Positions 1 through 5,763 of a DNA stretch of 8,317 nt are shown here, piece by piece. The translations under genes were made by a program, and so were the position numbers. Under the pieces are notes generated by a model. The model ran no database searches, was not told where the DNA came from, and saw only the letters and a list, made by a program, of their open reading frames with translations. The stretch is from contig CAZQVV010000115.1 in NCBI GenBank assembly GCA_964596835.1, forward strand, positions 1-8,317, read 5' to 3'. Source of the DNA: JAADGZ01 sp964596835. GTDB taxonomy: Bacteria > Pseudomonadota > Gammaproteobacteria > UBA6429 > Thiohalophilaceae. Positions within the stretch are counted from its first letter, which is position 1; every line of letters begins with the position of its first letter.

Positions 1-28
1 AGCTTGTCGAAGGAAGCTTGTCGAAGGG
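1..28. repeat. Tandem 14-bp repeat at left edge
   Basis: Two adjacent 14-bp units, AGCTTGTCGAAGGA and AGCTTGTCGAAGGG, differ only in the last base. The unit is the reverse complement of the core at the right end of the window (8277-8290), so the window is flanked by the same repeat family in opposite orientations. This core, with TTCGACAAGCTC on the other strand, is familiar as a dispersed intergenic sequence in proteobacterial genomes. It may continue beyond the window edge. No function can be assigned. Confidence 0.7.
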
Positions 29-56
29 CTAAATTATAGTGGTTTGCTGTTCCACA

Positions 57-114
57 TTCATGGTTCGACAAGGCTCTCCTGAGTCAACCGAAGGACTCAC
101 CACGAACGTGGAGC
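57..114. repeat. Degenerate palindromic intergenic repeat downstream of typA
   Basis: This stretch contains GGTTCGACAAGGCTC and CACGAACG, variants of the repeat family at both window edges. It folds on itself: TGAGTC (80-85) pairs perfectly with GACTCA (94-99) around an 8-nt loop, and GTTCG (63-67) pairs with CGAAC (103-107). It lies 30 nt beyond the typA stop codon. It could affect the typA mRNA 3' end, but on the minus strand no T-run follows the stem, so it is not a convincing intrinsic terminator. Confidence 0.5.
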
Positions 115-143
115 TATATTGTAATCTGGTTTGGAACAGCTAT

Positions 144-1958
144 TTAGCCAGCGCGGGCAGCCCGTTTGCGTTCGTGTTCCACCAGCAGTTTTTTGCGCAC
201 GCGAATATTCTTCGGCGTCACTTCAACCAGCTCATCATCATCAATAAATTCCAGCGCCTGTTCCAGCGTTTGGCGGATAGGGGGTGTCAGGGTGATGGCT
301 TCGTCCGTGCCGGAGGCGCGCACGTTGGTCAACTGCTTGGCCTTGAGGGGATTGACGACCAGATCATTGGTGCGTGAATGAATGCCGATGATCATGCCTT
401 CGTACACTTCATCACCGTGGCCAATGAAGATGCGGCCGCGTTCCTGTAGGTTAAACAGCGAAAAAGCCACCGCCTTGCCCTTGCCGTTGGAAATCAGCAC
501 GCCGTTGTTGCGCTGGCCATATTCACCGGGTTTGGCCGGGCCATAGTGATCAAACACGCTGTAAAGAAGCCCGGTGCCCTGGGTGGAGGTCATGAATTCA
601 GTGCGAAAGCCAATCAGGCCGCGCGAGGGAATCATGAAGTCCAGTCGTACCCGACCATGCCCGTCCGGCACCATGTCTTTCAGATCCGCGCCGCGTTCGC
701 CCAGTTTTTCCATTACTGTGCCCTGATGCTGCTCTTCCACATCCACGGTGATCTGCTCAAAGGGCTCTTCCTTCACGCCGTTAACTTCATGGATAATCAC
801 TTCGGGACGGGATACGCCCAGCTCGAAACCTTCGCGGCGCATGGTCTCAATGAGGATGGACAGGTGCAACTCACCTCGACCGGAAACGCGGAATTTGTCG
901 GGTGATTCACCCGGCTCAACCCGCAGAGCGACGTTATGAATCAGTTCGCGTTCCAGCCGTTCCTGAATATTGCGGGTAGTAATGTATTTACCGTCCTGCC
1001 CCGCCAGCGGTGAGTTGTTGACCTGGAAAGTCATGCTGATGGTGGGTTCATCCACCGACAACGGCGGCAGGGCTTCAACATTATTCGGATCACACAGGGT
1101 ATCGGAAATACTCAGCTTATCGACGCCGGTAAAGGCGATAATATCGCCTGCCTCGGCGGTGGGTACTTCCACCCGTTCCAGGCCCAGAAATCCGTAAATC
1201 AACTGGATGCGGCCATTGCGCGTCTTGCTCTCAGCATTGACCACGGTAATTGGCGTATTGGTTTTCAGGTTGCCACGAGTAATACGGGCAATGCCGATAA
1301 CGCCGACATAGCTGTTGTAGTCCAGAGCGGAAACCTGCAATTGCAGCGGCCCATCCGCATCTACATCCGGCACCGGTACGTGCTCGATGATGGCCTCGAA
1401 CAAGGGGGTCATATCACCTTTGCGCACGCTTTCGTCCAGCCCGGCATAACCCTCCAGGCCGGAAGCGTAAATCACCGGGAAATCGAGCTGCTCATCGGTT
1501 GCGCCCAGGCGATCAAATAATTCAAAGGTCTGATCCAGCACCCAGTGAGGGCGGGCGCCGTTGCGGTCGATCTTGTTGATGACCACAATCGGCCGCAGGC
1601 CCTGAGCCAGCGCTTTCTGGGTAACGAAGCGGGTCTGAGGCATGGGGCCTTCCACTGCATCCACCAGCAACAACACCGAATCCACCATCGACAGCACACG
1701 CTCCACCTCGCCGCCAAAGTCGGCATGGCCGGGGGTATCGACAATATTGATGCGGTAGTCATTCCATTTAATAGCGGCGTTCTTGGACAGAATCGTGATG
1801 CCACGCTCACGCTCCAGTTCGTTGGAGTCCATGGCGCGCTCTTCCAGTTTGACCCGATCCCCCAGGGTATTGGACTGCTCAAGAAGCTTGTCTACAAGAG
1901 TGGTTTTACCGTGGTCAACGTGGGCGATAATGGCGATATTTCTGAGGTTCTGAATCAC
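144..1958 (-). CDS. typA: Ribosome-associated translational GTPase TypA/BipA
   Basis: TypA/BipA is an EF-G/LepA-like GTPase that binds the ribosome and supports 50S subunit assembly and growth under cold or other stress. From the chosen GTG start the protein has 604 residues, close to the 607 of E. coli TypA. The G motifs are intact: AHVDHGKTT (about residues 12-20), RGITI, DTPGHADF (about 74-81) and NKID (about 128-131). The beta-barrel domain II, the EF-G-like domain and the BipA-specific C-terminal domain follow, with landmarks FRVSGRGELHLS, IPSRGLIGFR, LISNGKGKAVAF and FIDDDELVEVTP. The start is set at GTG 1958 because VIQNLRNIAIIAHVDHGK aligns with the E. coli N-terminus. A GTG at 2006 would add 16 non-conserved residues encoded by a hairpin and a direct repeat. 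The Shine-Dalgarno match is weak (GAG about 10 nt upstream). Identification is secure; the exact start is less so. Confidence 0.97.
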   Translation of the reverse strand: MIQNLRNIAIIAHVDHGKTTLVDKLLEQSNTLGDRVKLEERAMDSNELERERGITILSKNAAIKWNDYRINIVDTPGHADFGGEVERVLSMVDSVLLLVDAVEGPMPQTRFVTQKALAQGLRPIVVINKIDRNGARPHWVLDQTFELFDRLGATDEQLDFPVIYASGLEGYAGLDESVRKGDMTPLFEAIIEHVPVPDVDADGPLQLQVSALDYNSYVGVIGIARITRGNLKTNTPITVVNAESKTRNGRIQLIYGFLGLERVEVPTAEAGDIIAFTGVDKLSISDTLCDPNNVEALPPLSVDEPTISMTFQVNNSPLAGQDGKYITTRNIQERLERELIHNVALRVEPGESPDKFRVSGRGELHLSILIETMRREGFELGVSRPEVIIHEVNGVKEEPFEQITVDVEEQHQGTVMEKLGERGADLKDMVPDGHGRVRLDFMIPSRGLIGFRTEFMTSTQGTGLLYSVFDHYGPAKPGEYGQRNNGVLISNGKGKAVAFSLFNLQERGRIFIGHGDEVYEGMIIGIHSRTNDLVVNPLKAKQLTNVRASGTDEAITLTPPIRQTLEQALEFIDDDELVEVTPKNIRVRKKLLVEHERKRAARAG

Positions 1959-1959
1959 A

Positions 1960-1982
1960 ATGTTGCTACTCGATGTTGCTAC
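1960..1982. repeat. 10-bp direct repeat just upstream of the typA start
   Basis: ATGTTGCTAC occurs at 1960-1969 and again at 1973-1982, separated by TCG, giving a 13-nt period. On the typA sense strand it reads GTAGCAACAT twice, ending one base before the GTG start codon and covering the ribosome-binding region. It could be a slippage duplication or a protein/RNA binding site in the leader. Function unknown. Confidence 0.6.
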
Positions 1983-1992
1983 TACATAAGAT

Positions 1993-2022
1993 AAAAAAGG
2001 GCACACCCTTGTGAGCGTACCC
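1993..2022 (-). terminator. Intrinsic terminator or attenuator hairpin ahead of typA
   Basis: On the minus strand GGGTACGC (2022-2015) pairs with GTGTGCCC (2006-1999) over 8 bp, with two G-U wobbles, around an 8-nt loop. Six T residues (1998-1993) follow directly. This is the standard layout of a rho-independent terminator. It lies 111 nt after the response-regulator stop codon and 34 nt before the typA GTG. It may simply end the regulator transcript. If the TATACT promoter just upstream drives typA, the hairpin is instead in the typA leader and could attenuate or protect that mRNA. The stem is of moderate strength because of the wobble pairs. Confidence 0.55.
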
Positions 2023-2035
2023 TGAAAAGTTGCGC

Positions 2036-2065
2036 AGTATACCGCATCGTGGAGACTTTACGATG
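2036..2065 (-). promoter_or_regulatory. Candidate typA promoter with overlapping dyad
   Basis: On the minus strand TATACT (2041-2036) matches the sigma-70 -10 consensus at five of six positions and would start transcription near 2029. No good -35 hexamer is found at the usual spacing. The upstream position is instead occupied by a 6-bp inverted repeat, CATCGT (2045-2050) and ACGATG (2060-2065) with a 9-nt spacer, which could be an activator or repressor site. The transcript would carry a leader of about 70 nt containing the hairpin at 1993-2022. Moderate to low confidence because the -35 is poor. Confidence 0.35.
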
Positions 2066-2133
2066 AATTTTCAGCTCAAAATCAGGCAGCGCCTCTACGC
2101 GGTACGATTTTCCTGCTAAAAACTCTCTTGAAA

Positions 2134-2835
2134 TTAGAGTGGCTGCCGCTTGGGATCAAACTGTTCCAGCCGGTAGCCCCGCTGATAAATGGAGGATAGA
2201 CGCCAGCCATTTTCTTCTGCGATTTGAAGTTTTTTGCGAATGTGGCTCATGTGCGTATCAATCGTACGAGTATTGAGATTGGCGTCATATCGCCAGACGG
2301 ATGAAAGAATATAGTCGCGGGACAGCAACTGGCCCACATTCGAAAAAATGAAACAGACAAGGTTGAATTCCATTTCCGTTAATTTCACGGGCACCTTGTC
2401 CCGGTAGACCGTTCTGGATCTTAAATCTATCTGATAGATGCCGTAATCCAGTATTTCCAGTGGGATAAACTTGTTCCTGCGCCGTGTGACGGCGCCAATG
2501 CGCGCCAGCAACTCTTTCTGGTGCAGCGGTTTGATAATGTAATCGTCTGCGCCAAGTTCAAGAATGCCAGCAACATCGTCTTCACGACTCCGTGCCGTGA
2601 CAAAAATAACAGGGGTATCCCAGCCAGGCTGTTTGCGCAATTGTTGCAAAATTTTATCGCCGTCGAGATCCGGAAGAGTCCAGTCCAGCAAGAGGGCATC
2701 GAAGCTGTGCCTGTGACAGGCACCAACAAAGTCTTTACCCTGATAGAAGGCGGAGACGGTGTGCCCGGCCTGCTCAAGCCAAAGCTGAACCAGCGCGGAT
2801 ACTTCCTTATTGTCATCAACGATGCCGATATGCAC
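2134..2835 (-). CDS. OmpR/PhoB-family response regulator, orphan
   Basis: This is a two-domain DNA-binding response regulator. From GTG 2835 it has 233 residues, normal for the family. The receiver domain shows the acidic pair D7-D8 (IVDDN), phospho-acceptor D51 (LLLDWTLPDLDG), T80 (FVTAR) and K102 (DDYIIKPLHQKELLARI). The C-terminal winged-helix domain has LTEMEFNLV, SRDYILSSVW, the recognition-helix region TRTIDTHMSHIRKKL and the wing IYQRGYRL. Starting at GTG 2835 puts the key residues at canonical family positions. A TTG at 2919 would add 28 residues lacking conserved features. An AGGG lies about 11 nt before the GTG. No histidine kinase lies next to it, so its signal and targets are unknown. 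It points the same way as typA but a terminator-like hairpin separates them. Confidence 0.93.
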   Translation of the reverse strand: MHIGIVDDNKEVSALVQLWLEQAGHTVSAFYQGKDFVGACHRHSFDALLLDWTLPDLDGDKILQQLRKQPGWDTPVIFVTARSREDDVAGILELGADDYIIKPLHQKELLARIGAVTRRRNKFIPLEILDYGIYQIDLRSRTVYRDKVPVKLTEMEFNLVCFIFSNVGQLLSRDYILSSVWRYDANLNTRTIDTHMSHIRKKLQIAEENGWRLSSIYQRGYRLEQFDPKRQPL

Positions 2836-2910
2836 TCTACGTTTTTCCCTGGTTGTTACTACGGTTTTCCCTGTTGGTGACCGTATGAGTAAAGATACAA
2901 TATAAGCTAT

Positions 2911-2970
2911 TAAATACAACTTATGTTACTTTTTTTCAACCCCCTTTTAATCGCTTACTTATTGTATTTA
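2911..2970. repeat. 9-bp inverted repeat in the regulator/rhodanese gap
   Basis: TAAATACAA at 2911-2919 is the exact reverse complement of TTGTATTTA at 2962-2970, with 42 nt between the arms. The arms bracket the likely promoter of the response regulator, so paired operator sites (for example for autoregulation) are conceivable. In AT-rich DNA a 9-bp match may also arise by chance. Confidence 0.35.
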
Positions 2971-3072
2971 TTTGGTTTTTTAATATGCACCAACATGGTT
3001 CATCCGGCTCGCTCATTAGCTTATTGATAGGGCAAAATTCCGAAATTCATTTCTAAATATTTTATGCGGCAA

Positions 3073-3101
3073 TTGGTTTATCTGTTATTTTAACTTAAAA
3101 T
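3073..3101 (+). promoter_or_regulatory. Candidate sigma-70 promoter for the rhodanese gene
   Basis: TTGGTT (3073-3078) and TAAAAT (3096-3101) are separated by exactly 17 nt. The -10 box matches TATAAT at five of six positions; the -35 shares the TTG of TTGACA. Transcription would begin near 3108, leaving a leader of about 35 nt before ATG 3143. Identified from the consensus only. Confidence 0.4.
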
Positions 3102-3142
3102 ATTCTGACATACACAGACTGGAAAAATACCAAATTATTAAT

Positions 3143-3571
3143 ATGAGTATCGCTCTTCTCAAGGATCTCTCCCCCCCCGAAGCCTGGGCATTAGTGCAAT
3201 CCAACCCTCGCGCCGTTCTGCTTGATATTCGATCAACGATGGAATTTCTGTTTGTTGGCCACCCGAAAGGCGCTGTGCATCTGGCCTGGATCGACGAACC
3301 CGATTGGGAAGTGAATCCGCACTTTGTCACTGAAGCGCGCAAGCTGATGCTGGGCGGTAAAATCAGCGACAGTAAAGGAGGCAGTGCTCCCATTATCCTG
3401 ATCTGCCGTAGCGGCAAACGATCAAAGGAAGCCGGCAAGGCGCTCATCGAGGCCGGTTTTAGCGATATCTATGACGTGAATGAGGGCTTCGAGGGCGATC
3501 TGGATGAAAACCACCAGCGTGGAATGCTGGGCGGCTGGCGCTATCATAAATTACCCTGGGTGCAGTGCTGA
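3143..3571 (+). CDS. Single-domain rhodanese-like sulfurtransferase
   Basis: This 142-residue protein is one rhodanese domain with no signal peptide or membrane segment, so it is probably cytoplasmic. The N-terminal CH2A-like signature is VLLDIRSTMEF (residues 25-35), and GHPKGAVHLAW follows (39-49). The catalytic cysteine is C88 in the loop CRSGKRS (88-94), which would carry a persulfide during sulfur transfer from thiosulfate or another donor. GFSDIYDVNEGFEGDL (105-120) is the usual closing motif. The C-terminus, GGWRYHKLPWVQC, ends in a second cysteine (C142). ATG 3143 is the first in-frame start and has no clear Shine-Dalgarno. The gene stands alone, divergent from the response regulator and convergent with slyX, so its sulfur acceptor cannot be inferred from context. 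Confidence 0.93.
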   Translation: MSIALLKDLSPPEAWALVQSNPRAVLLDIRSTMEFLFVGHPKGAVHLAWIDEPDWEVNPHFVTEARKLMLGGKISDSKGGSAPIILICRSGKRSKEAGKALIEAGFSDIYDVNEGFEGDLDENHQRGMLGGWRYHKLPWVQC

Positions 3572-3600
3572 AGCTGTTTTTTCCTGAGTGTTCGAATATT

Positions 3601-3700
3601 GTTGGGCTTCATTTCATTCAGCCCAACCTATATTTAGGTCCTGGCGTAGGTTGGGTTGAGCCACGCGAAGCACCACAGGCACTTCCTTCGGTCGCCCAAC
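3601..3700. repeat. 100-bp palindromic repeat element between convergent genes
   Basis: The element begins with GTTGGGC (3601-3607) and ends with its reverse complement GCCCAAC (3694-3700). It holds two hairpin units. The first is GTTGGGCT (3601-3608) pairing with AGCCCAAC (3620-3627). The second runs from GTTGGG (3650-3655) to CCCAAC (3695-3700). The inner arms also match each other: CAGCCCAACCTA (3619-3630) and TAGGTTGGGTTG (3647-3658) are complementary at 11 of 12 positions. The motif TAGGTTGGGTTGAG with CGAAGC nearby resembles a dispersed intergenic repeat that I recall from many gammaproteobacterial genomes. It sits exactly between the 3' ends of the rhodanese and slyX genes, where it could form bidirectional mRNA 3'-end hairpins. 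No T-run follows, so classical termination is not supported. Confidence 0.65.
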
Positions 3701-3717
3701 AGGCATCAGAGGAAATA

Positions 3718-3936
3718 TTAATAATGAGGGGGAATCTCATCCTCCGACTTCGACGCCGTTTCTCCGACCGCGTCCGCCGCCAGCAGGCTCAAACGTGAAT
3801 CCAGTATTTCGACTGTCGCTATTAGCTGGTCAAGCTGGCGCTGCTGGTCGGTGATAATATCACTCAGCTCCACAATACTGTTTTCCTGAAAGGCCAGACG
3901 CGATTCCAGCTCAATAATCTGTTCATCTGTTTTCAT
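3718..3936 (-). CDS. slyX: SlyX family protein
   Basis: This 72-residue protein is the same length as E. coli SlyX. The hallmark IIELESRLAFQENSIVELSD (residues 8-27) opens a long heptad-patterned helix (to about residue 50) predicted to form a coiled coil. The C-terminus is the conserved acidic tail plus PPHY. SlyX is widespread in gammaproteobacteria and its molecular function is not established. ATG 3936 is chosen over an in-frame GTG at 4023 because the SlyX homology begins at MKTDEQIIELESRL and the extension would run through the divergent promoter region. The Shine-Dalgarno is weak (AAGAAA). The gene is divergent from the HDOD-PP2C operon and convergent with the rhodanese gene. Confidence 0.93.
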   Translation of the reverse strand: MKTDEQIIELESRLAFQENSIVELSDIITDQQRQLDQLIATVEILDSRLSLLAADAVGETASKSEDEIPPHY

Positions 3937-3982
3937 GCTGTTTCTTTGCAAAGTTTTTGTTTTTTGGGCCGATAAAGAAGTG

Positions 3983-4003
3983 GGCACACGGTTAGTGTGT
4001 GCC
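3983..4003. promoter_or_regulatory. Perfect 7-bp dyad in the slyX/HDOD-PP2C divergent promoter region
   Basis: GGCACAC (3983-3989) is followed after 7 nt by its exact reverse complement GTGTGCC (3997-4003). The dyad lies in the 102-nt space between two divergent starts and overlaps the expected -35 region of the rightward operon, whose -10 would be at 4015-4020. This is a typical place for a dimeric transcription factor to control one or both genes. No T-run follows it on either strand, so it is unlikely to be a terminator. The regulator is unknown. Confidence 0.45.
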
Positions 4004-4014
4004 TGTGGATAGCA

Positions 4015-4020
4015 TATTAT
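4015..4020 (+). promoter_or_regulatory. Candidate -10 box of the partner-switch/MlaEF operon
   Basis: TATTAT matches TATAAT at five of six positions and lies 18 nt before ATG 4039. The aligned -35 (TTAGTG at 3992-3997, 17-nt spacing) is poor, which suggests activator dependence or a different sigma factor. The dyad at 3983-4003 covers this -35 position. The predicted leader is only about 12 nt long but includes the ACGGA Shine-Dalgarno at 4029-4033. Confidence 0.35.
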
Positions 4021-4038
4021 CACTAATGACGGAAAAAC

Positions 4039-5763
4039 ATGAGCCAGCCCGCCACCCTCGAACAGCTCAAACCCTCAGATTTACCCTCGCCCCCGCAGGC
4101 TGCGTTGCAGATTTTGCGCGCCTGCTCGCGGGATGATGTCAGCAGTAGTGTTCTATCGGTGCTGGCGGAAAAAGATCCGGTGTTAACGGCTGAGTTGCTG
4201 CGCGTGGTCAATACACCTTTTTTCGGCCTCTCTCGCAAAGTGCAGTCGCTCAATCATGCGGTGACCATTCTCGGCCAACGCACCCTGCGCAATCTGGTGC
4301 TGTGCCTGTCGGTACGTGACGCTATTGGCAAAGATGCCATTCCCGGTTTTGATACCGCCGCTTACTGGGAGGATTCCCTGCGCCGCGCCGTTAGCGCCAA
4401 ACTGCTGGCACCTCAACTCAGACAGGATCCGGATGACTGCTTTACCGCAGGCCTGCTGCAGGACTTTGGCCTGTTGGTGCTGTTCTTTCTACGTCCGGAA
4501 ATGGCGTCGCATTGGGAGGCGCTACGTGGGCTTGATCCCGATGCACGCTATGAGGCGGAACAACGCTATTTTGGCCACAATCATACCGGGATGATTACCT
4601 TGCTGGCCAATGCCTGGGACTTGCCGGAAGAGCTGGGACAGGTGCTGGGGAGCCATCACAACTGCGAGACTCTTGAGTCGGCCGCCGGATCGAATGAAAA
4701 TCATCAGCCACTCTGCCGCATACTCTATTGTGCCGACTGGATGAATGCCATTTTCAGCACCCCGGATAAATCTTTCGTTCTCGCGCACACACAACAACTG
4801 CTGCAGGAGCACTGCGGCATGGCAGAAGACGAGATCAGCGCCTGTCTCAACACGCTGGTTGAAGAAATGGAAGCGGCCGCCCGCTCGCTGGGGCTGCACA
4901 TCGAAACCCAACCTGATGTCGAGCAGATCATGCGCCAGGCGAATGCCAAACTGGCCGAGGCCAATCTCAGCTATCAGGAACTGACCTGGAAACTGGAACA
5001 GACGCTGAAAGAACGCGACGCACTGGCGGCGGAACTGGAAAAGGAGCTGCAACTGGCGCGTGAAATCCAGGAAAGCCTGCTGCCCCGGGAACTGAGTGAT
5101 GACTTCCCCATTACCGGCCTCAACGTCTCCGCCCTCCAGCTTTCCGGCGATTTCTACGATTACTTCGTACTCAAAGACGGGCGCATCTATTTCAATCTCG
5201 CCGATGTCTCCGGCAAGGGCGTCTATGCGGCACTGCTAATGGCCAAGACCAGCAGCCTGTTTCATTGCCTCGGCAAACATATCCACGAGCCGGACAAACT
5301 GCTGGCGCATATCAATAACGAGCTGTGTGAAACGGCTATTCGTGGCATGTTCGTGACCATGATTGCCGGGATCTATGACCCACAAAGCGGCAGTGTAAAA
5401 ATGGTCAATGCCGGCAACCCCCCGGCCCTGTTATTCAGCCCCGGCAATAAAGTGCAGGCGATTGAAGCCACCGCCTCGCCCCTGGGTATCCTGCCGAACA
5501 CACCTTTCCCGCTGGCAGCGGAAATTCATCTGCGGGAAAAGGACTGTCTGTATCTTTTCTCCGACGGCGCCACCGAAGGCTATCTGCAGGAAGGCGGCGA
5601 AATGCTGGGCTTGTCCGGCCTGCTAAAATTAATCATGTCCATGCACAAACTTGCGCCCAAAGATCAGCTGCGGGCTATTGTTGAGAAGTTCAGCGCGGCA
5701 TCTGCCACCCTGCATGACGACATCACCATTATGTTGATCGAGGGAAAACCCCCGCATGCCTGA
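4039..5763 (+). CDS. HDOD sensor domain fused to PP2C/SpoIIE-type phosphatase
   Basis: This 574-residue protein has no signal peptide or membrane segment. Residues about 13-215 form an HDOD domain (LPSPPQAALQIL, NTPFFGLSRKVQSLNHAVTILG). The HD-type metal site is degenerate: LLQDFG at 139-144 has Q-D in place of H-D, so this part probably senses or scaffolds. A helical, coiled-coil-like linker (about 293-345, ending REIQESLLP) leads to a PP2C domain of the SpoIIE/RsbU class at about 350-570. Its metal-binding acids are present: D371 and D374 in SGDFYD, D389 in DVSGKG, D509 in FSDGATEG, and D560-D561 in HDDITIML. Family knowledge predicts dephosphorylation of a STAS protein on serine; the STAS gene two positions downstream is the obvious substrate. 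ATG 4039 has a good ACGGA ribosome site. The 3' end overlaps the next gene by 8 nt, implying translational coupling. Confidence 0.93.
   Translation: MSQPATLEQLKPSDLPSPPQAALQILRACSRDDVSSSVLSVLAEKDPVLTAELLRVVNTPFFGLSRKVQSLNHAVTILGQRTLRNLVLCLSVRDAIGKDAIPGFDTAAYWEDSLRRAVSAKLLAPQLRQDPDDCFTAGLLQDFGLLVLFFLRPEMASHWEALRGLDPDARYEAEQRYFGHNHTGMITLLANAWDLPEELGQVLGSHHNCETLESAAGSNENHQPLCRILYCADWMNAIFSTPDKSFVLAHTQQLLQEHCGMAEDEISACLNTLVEEMEAAARSLGLHIETQPDVEQIMRQANAKLAEANLSYQELTWKLEQTLKERDALAAELEKELQLAREIQESLLPRELSDDFPITGLNVSALQLSGDFYDYFVLKDGRIYFNLADVSGKGVYAALLMAKTSSLFHCLGKHIHEPDKLLAHINNELCETAIRGMFVTMIAGIYDPQSGSVKMVNAGNPPALLFSPGNKVQAIEATASPLGILPNTPFPLAAEIHLREKDCLYLFSDGATEGYLQEGGEMLGLSGLLKLIMSMHKLAPKDQLRAIVEKFSAASATLHDDITIMLIEGKPPHA

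Larger units (their letters stand above)
2836..3142. other. AT-rich divergent intergenic region
   Basis: This 307-nt gap separates the response-regulator start (minus strand) from the rhodanese start (plus strand). It is much richer in A and T than the flanking genes. I see no RNA gene or credible small protein. It contains a perfect 9-bp inverted repeat, TAAATACAA (2911-2919) and TTGTATTTA (2962-2970), centred near 2940. On the minus strand TTGAAA (2938-2933) is a possible -35, followed after 17-19 nt by a weak TATTTAAT -10 region. On the plus strand a better promoter lies at 3073-3101. Confidence 0.6.

Noticed and set aside
39..377. Plus-strand open frame of 112 codons at the left edge
   Set aside because: It runs through the intergenic repeat and antisense to the conserved 3' end of typA; the protein has no recognisable features.
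1545..1994. Plus-strand open frame of 149 codons antisense to the typA G domain
   Set aside because: It is the complement of a strongly conserved coding region and resembles no known family.
1959..2006. Extended typA start at GTG 2006
   Set aside because: The 16 extra residues are not conserved in TypA and are encoded by a terminator-like stem and a direct repeat.
2122..2140. Weak hairpin ACTCT/AGAGT at the regulator stop codon, followed by T5 on the minus strand
   Set aside because: Only a 5-bp AT-rich stem overlapping the coding end; the hairpin at 1993-2022 is a better terminator.
2836..2919. Extended response-regulator start at TTG 2919
   Set aside because: The extra 28 residues show no conserved feature, and the GTG at 2835 puts D7-D8, D51, T80 and K102 at canonical positions. 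The extension remains possible.
3085..3447. Minus-strand open frame of 120 codons opposite the rhodanese gene
   Set aside because: It is the antisense shadow of a protein with an intact active-site loop.
3565..3798. Plus-strand open frame of 77 codons after the rhodanese gene
   Set aside because: It reads through the palindromic repeat and then antisense through the end of slyX; there is no family similarity.
3944..3953. Short perfect palindrome CTTTGCAAAG in the slyX leader
   Set aside because: Ten bases with no loop and no second copy; too short to separate from chance.
3937..4023. Extended slyX start at GTG 4023
   Set aside because: It would translate through the divergent promoter and dyad; the SlyX homology and usual 72-residue length begin at ATG 3936.
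4522..5052. Minus-strand open frame of 176 codons
   Set aside because: It lies antisense to the HDOD/linker region of the phosphatase and has no recognisable domain.
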